From Bacteroidales bacterium UBA1179 (GTDB lineage Bacteria > Bacteroidota > Bacteroidia > Bacteroidales > Bacteroidaceae): a DNA stretch of 8,373 nt. The position numbers and the translations under genes are program-made. The stretch spans positions 999 through 9,371 of the forward strand of contig DBYT01000075.1 in NCBI GenBank assembly GCA_002309915.1, in the 5' to 3' direction. The notes beneath the pieces were generated by a model. The model was not told the DNA's origin. It ran no database searches and was given only the letters and a program-made list of their open reading frames with translations. Positions 6,945 to 8,373 of the stretch are shown here, piece by piece (position 1 is the first letter of the stretch; every line of letters starts with the position of its first letter).

Positions 6945-8012
6945 TCAGTCAAATGTAATCTCCGAGTGAATGCTGCCCGACGATGTCCAGTCATCAATGG
7001 TATAACCGCTCAGGTCAATGGGTGACGATACGCCCACATCGACCGTAATCTTGTAACGGATGGTACGGTTGGCCGGCCATACTGACGGCGACGGGATGGA
7101 AACGCTCTTGGTGAACGTAGCCTTACGCACGTCGGGATCGGGAGTAGTGTCAAAGAAACTGTAGGTAATCTCGATTGTGGCCGATGGATCCAGAGTCTGA
7201 GGCAGCAGGAACAGACCTCCCAGAGAGTTCTGGACAGCCACCTCGGTTGTCGGTTTGAGCGGCAGATAAATGTTTCTCAGATGGCTCGATGAGAGCGTAA
7301 GCTCATAAGTGCAGTCTGGCGTACCGCCGCTCCACTCAAAATAGGGAGCCGTAGTAGTATAGGTAGCGGTTCGCGTACCTATAATATTGTTGATCCTTAT
7401 GTTCTCAACCTTCACCGAGTAAGCCGGCGATCCCGGAGGAGTACCCTCATAGTTCATATCAAACCAAATCTGGGTAAGCGCATGATGGAAAGTGGCCGGA
7501 ACCGGACCTATCTCCTTGGTAGCGTTCAGTACCGGACGCGCCAGACAGAGGTCCTGCTGGTTGGCGATATCGGTGGTGCTGGGAGTATACTCAATGCCCG
7601 GCATACCCGTAGCCGAATACACCGGCGTGATACCGTTCGATGCCGTAGCTGCAGGAGCATACATAAAGAAACTCAGATTGCCCGTAACGGTCCAGTATGA
7701 CGGCGGTGTAGTGGTCCAGACAGTGGACGGTTTGGTAACCTTCTGCTGTTTCATGTACCACCTGTTGGTAGCCGATCCGTTATAGTTCCAGATGGCCATC
7801 ACATCAAAGTCCGTCAGCGTGAGTGTGGTGATAGGATCCACAGCACGTGTGGCTGGCCCCATATCCACATTCATGGCTATGGGAGACAATGAATCGACCA
7901 CCGGACATTCACCATAATCCACAGTGAGGATATGGTTCTCAGTATGATCACATGACACTGCCGCCAACAGCACCGTCAGAATCAGGGTATGTTTAATCAA
8001 TCCTATCCTCAT
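6945..8012 (-). CDS. Mfa-like fimbrillin family lipoprotein C1
   Basis: A 355-residue protein. The ATG at 8010-8012, 4 bases after the stop of D, starts a proper signal peptide (MRIGLIKHTL, then LAAVSC, Cys21). An ATG eight codons further upstream would lie inside D and put charged residues first. Fimbrillin features in order are TRAV at 55-58 (a likely trypsin-type processing position), LSFFMYAP (113-120), DLCLARP (154-160), FHHALTQIWF (175-184), LFLLPQTL (267-274) and the C-terminal IRYKITVDV with IDDW ending at 342. A 13-residue tail follows. This set of motifs is typical of Mfa_like_1 fimbrillins of Bacteroidales, which act as pilus stalk or minor subunits on the outer surface. FHH[AV]L falls at the same residue number in C1 and C2, supporting a common architecture. 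Whether it is the major stalk pilin cannot be told from sequence. Confidence 0.93.
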   Translation of the reverse strand: MRIGLIKHTLILTVLLAAVSCDHTENHILTVDYGECPVVDSLSPIAMNVDMGPATRAVDPITTLTLTDFDVMAIWNYNGSATNRWYMKQQKVTKPSTVWTTTPPSYWTVTGNLSFFMYAPAATASNGITPVYSATGMPGIEYTPSTTDIANQQDLCLARPVLNATKEIGPVPATFHHALTQIWFDMNYEGTPPGSPAYSVKVENIRINNIIGTRTATYTTTAPYFEWSGGTPDCTYELTLSSSHLRNIYLPLKPTTEVAVQNSLGGLFLLPQTLDPSATIEITYSFFDTTPDPDVRKATFTKSVSIPSPSVWPANRTIRYKITVDVGVSSPIDLSGYTIDDWTSSGSIHSEITFD

Positions 8013-8016
8013 CTTA

Positions 8017-8373
8017 TCAATAAATCCACTCCTCAACGCTGGGAGTAAAGGTTATTCCCGTCATTGTGAAGTCAATGTTATACACATACTGCTTGCCCAT
8101 ATGCCACAGGCGGAACACATCATCAAACGTGTAGGTCTCGTCAAGCACCACATCCGATGCCCAGTCAATGCCCGTATTGGCGCGCTGCTTGAAGTGAACA
8201 TCAATGATCTGATTCTGCTGCTCGGGCAGGATAATGCCGTCACCGAACGCAACGTACGACGCACCCGGCTCCAGATAGTAGTCAACCGCAGGCTTGGGAA
8301 CCGTACGGTCATGAGCGGTCGAAGCGCTGAAATCCCACTCGGCCTTAAGAGGTCCGCTGCCCTGAACCGTCAG
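8017..8373 (-). CDS. Fimbrillin family protein D (C-terminal 118 residues; start lies beyond the right edge)
   Basis: An open frame enters from the right edge and stops with TGA at 8017-8019. The 118 visible residues read as a pilin C-terminal domain: VDYYLEPGASYVAFGD (30-45), ILPEQQNQIIDVHF (48-61), VFRLWHMGKQYVYNIDF (86-102) and a closing ITFTPSVEEW (107-116), followed only by Ile-Tyr. The pattern of an alternating Tyr strand, then I-x-F-x-P-x-V-x-x-W, is typical of fimbrillin/Mfa-like C-termini. The extreme C-terminal strand of such subunits is the one donated to the next subunit during polymerisation. D is the most upstream visible gene of the operon. Its N-terminus, signal peptide and full length are not visible, so whether it is the main pilin is open. 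Confidence 0.88.
   Translation of the reverse strand: MTVQGSGPLKAEWDFSASTAHDRTVPKPAVDYYLEPGASYVAFGDGIILPEQQNQIIDVHFKQRANTGIDWASDVVLDETYTFDDVFRLWHMGKQYVYNIDFTMTGITFTPSVEEWIY

Noticed and set aside
8013..8036. Upstream ATG for C1 at 8034-8036
   Set aside because: It would overlap D and put eight residues with mixed charges before the signal peptide. The ATG at 8010-8012 gives a normal lipoprotein leader.
8061..8312. Minus-strand 83-codon frame inside D
   Set aside because: It is in a different frame from the fimbrillin C-terminus that fully explains this stretch. Its Arg/Ser-rich translation has no recognisable family.

Overview
The window looks like a piece of a Bacteroidota chromosome, most likely order Bacteroidales (gut or oral Bacteroides, Prevotella or Muribaculaceae type). 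The grounds are the protein families: fimbrillin-like (Mfa/FimA-type) lipoproteins, and two large proteins ending in a Fibrobacter-succinogenes-major-paralogous (FISUMP) type domain. Every complete N-terminus also has a lipoprotein signal peptide. Base composition is mixed, near half GC by eye. I cannot name the genus.

All coding is on the minus strand, so transcription runs from position 8373 towards 1. Seven genes follow one another with almost no space. In transcription order they are: (D) the C-terminal end of a fimbrillin, stop at 8017; (C1) a fimbrillin-like lipoprotein, 6945-8012; (C2) a second fimbrillin-like lipoprotein, 5912-6943; (A) a fimbrillin-like accessory lipoprotein, 4841-5908; (B) a 732-residue multidomain fimbrillin/FISUMP protein, 2646-4844; (B') its 751-residue paralog, 383-2638; and (A') the N-terminal part of a paralog of A, 374 to beyond position 1. 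Junctions are +4, +1, +3, -4, +7 and +8 bases. No stretch is long enough for a separate promoter or terminator, and I see none, so this is read as the interior of one operon that continues off both ends.

Known relatives of these families build Bacteroidales type V pili. Their subunits are exported as lipoproteins, processed by a trypsin-like protease near a basic residue, and polymerised on the outer membrane by C-terminal strand exchange. I infer that C1, C2 and D are stalk, anchor or minor pilins. B and B' are the best tip or adhesin candidates because their C-termini carry a FISUMP domain instead of a plain pilin end. A and A' accompany them in an unknown role. The paralog order A-B-B'-A' suggests duplication within the locus.

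No RNA genes, mobile elements, CRISPR arrays or recombination genes were seen. The most interesting points are the pair of FISUMP-capped proteins with conserved scaffolds and divergent loops, a shared middle domain I cannot name, and a strongly constrained TKAGSPSDDT block in A and A'.
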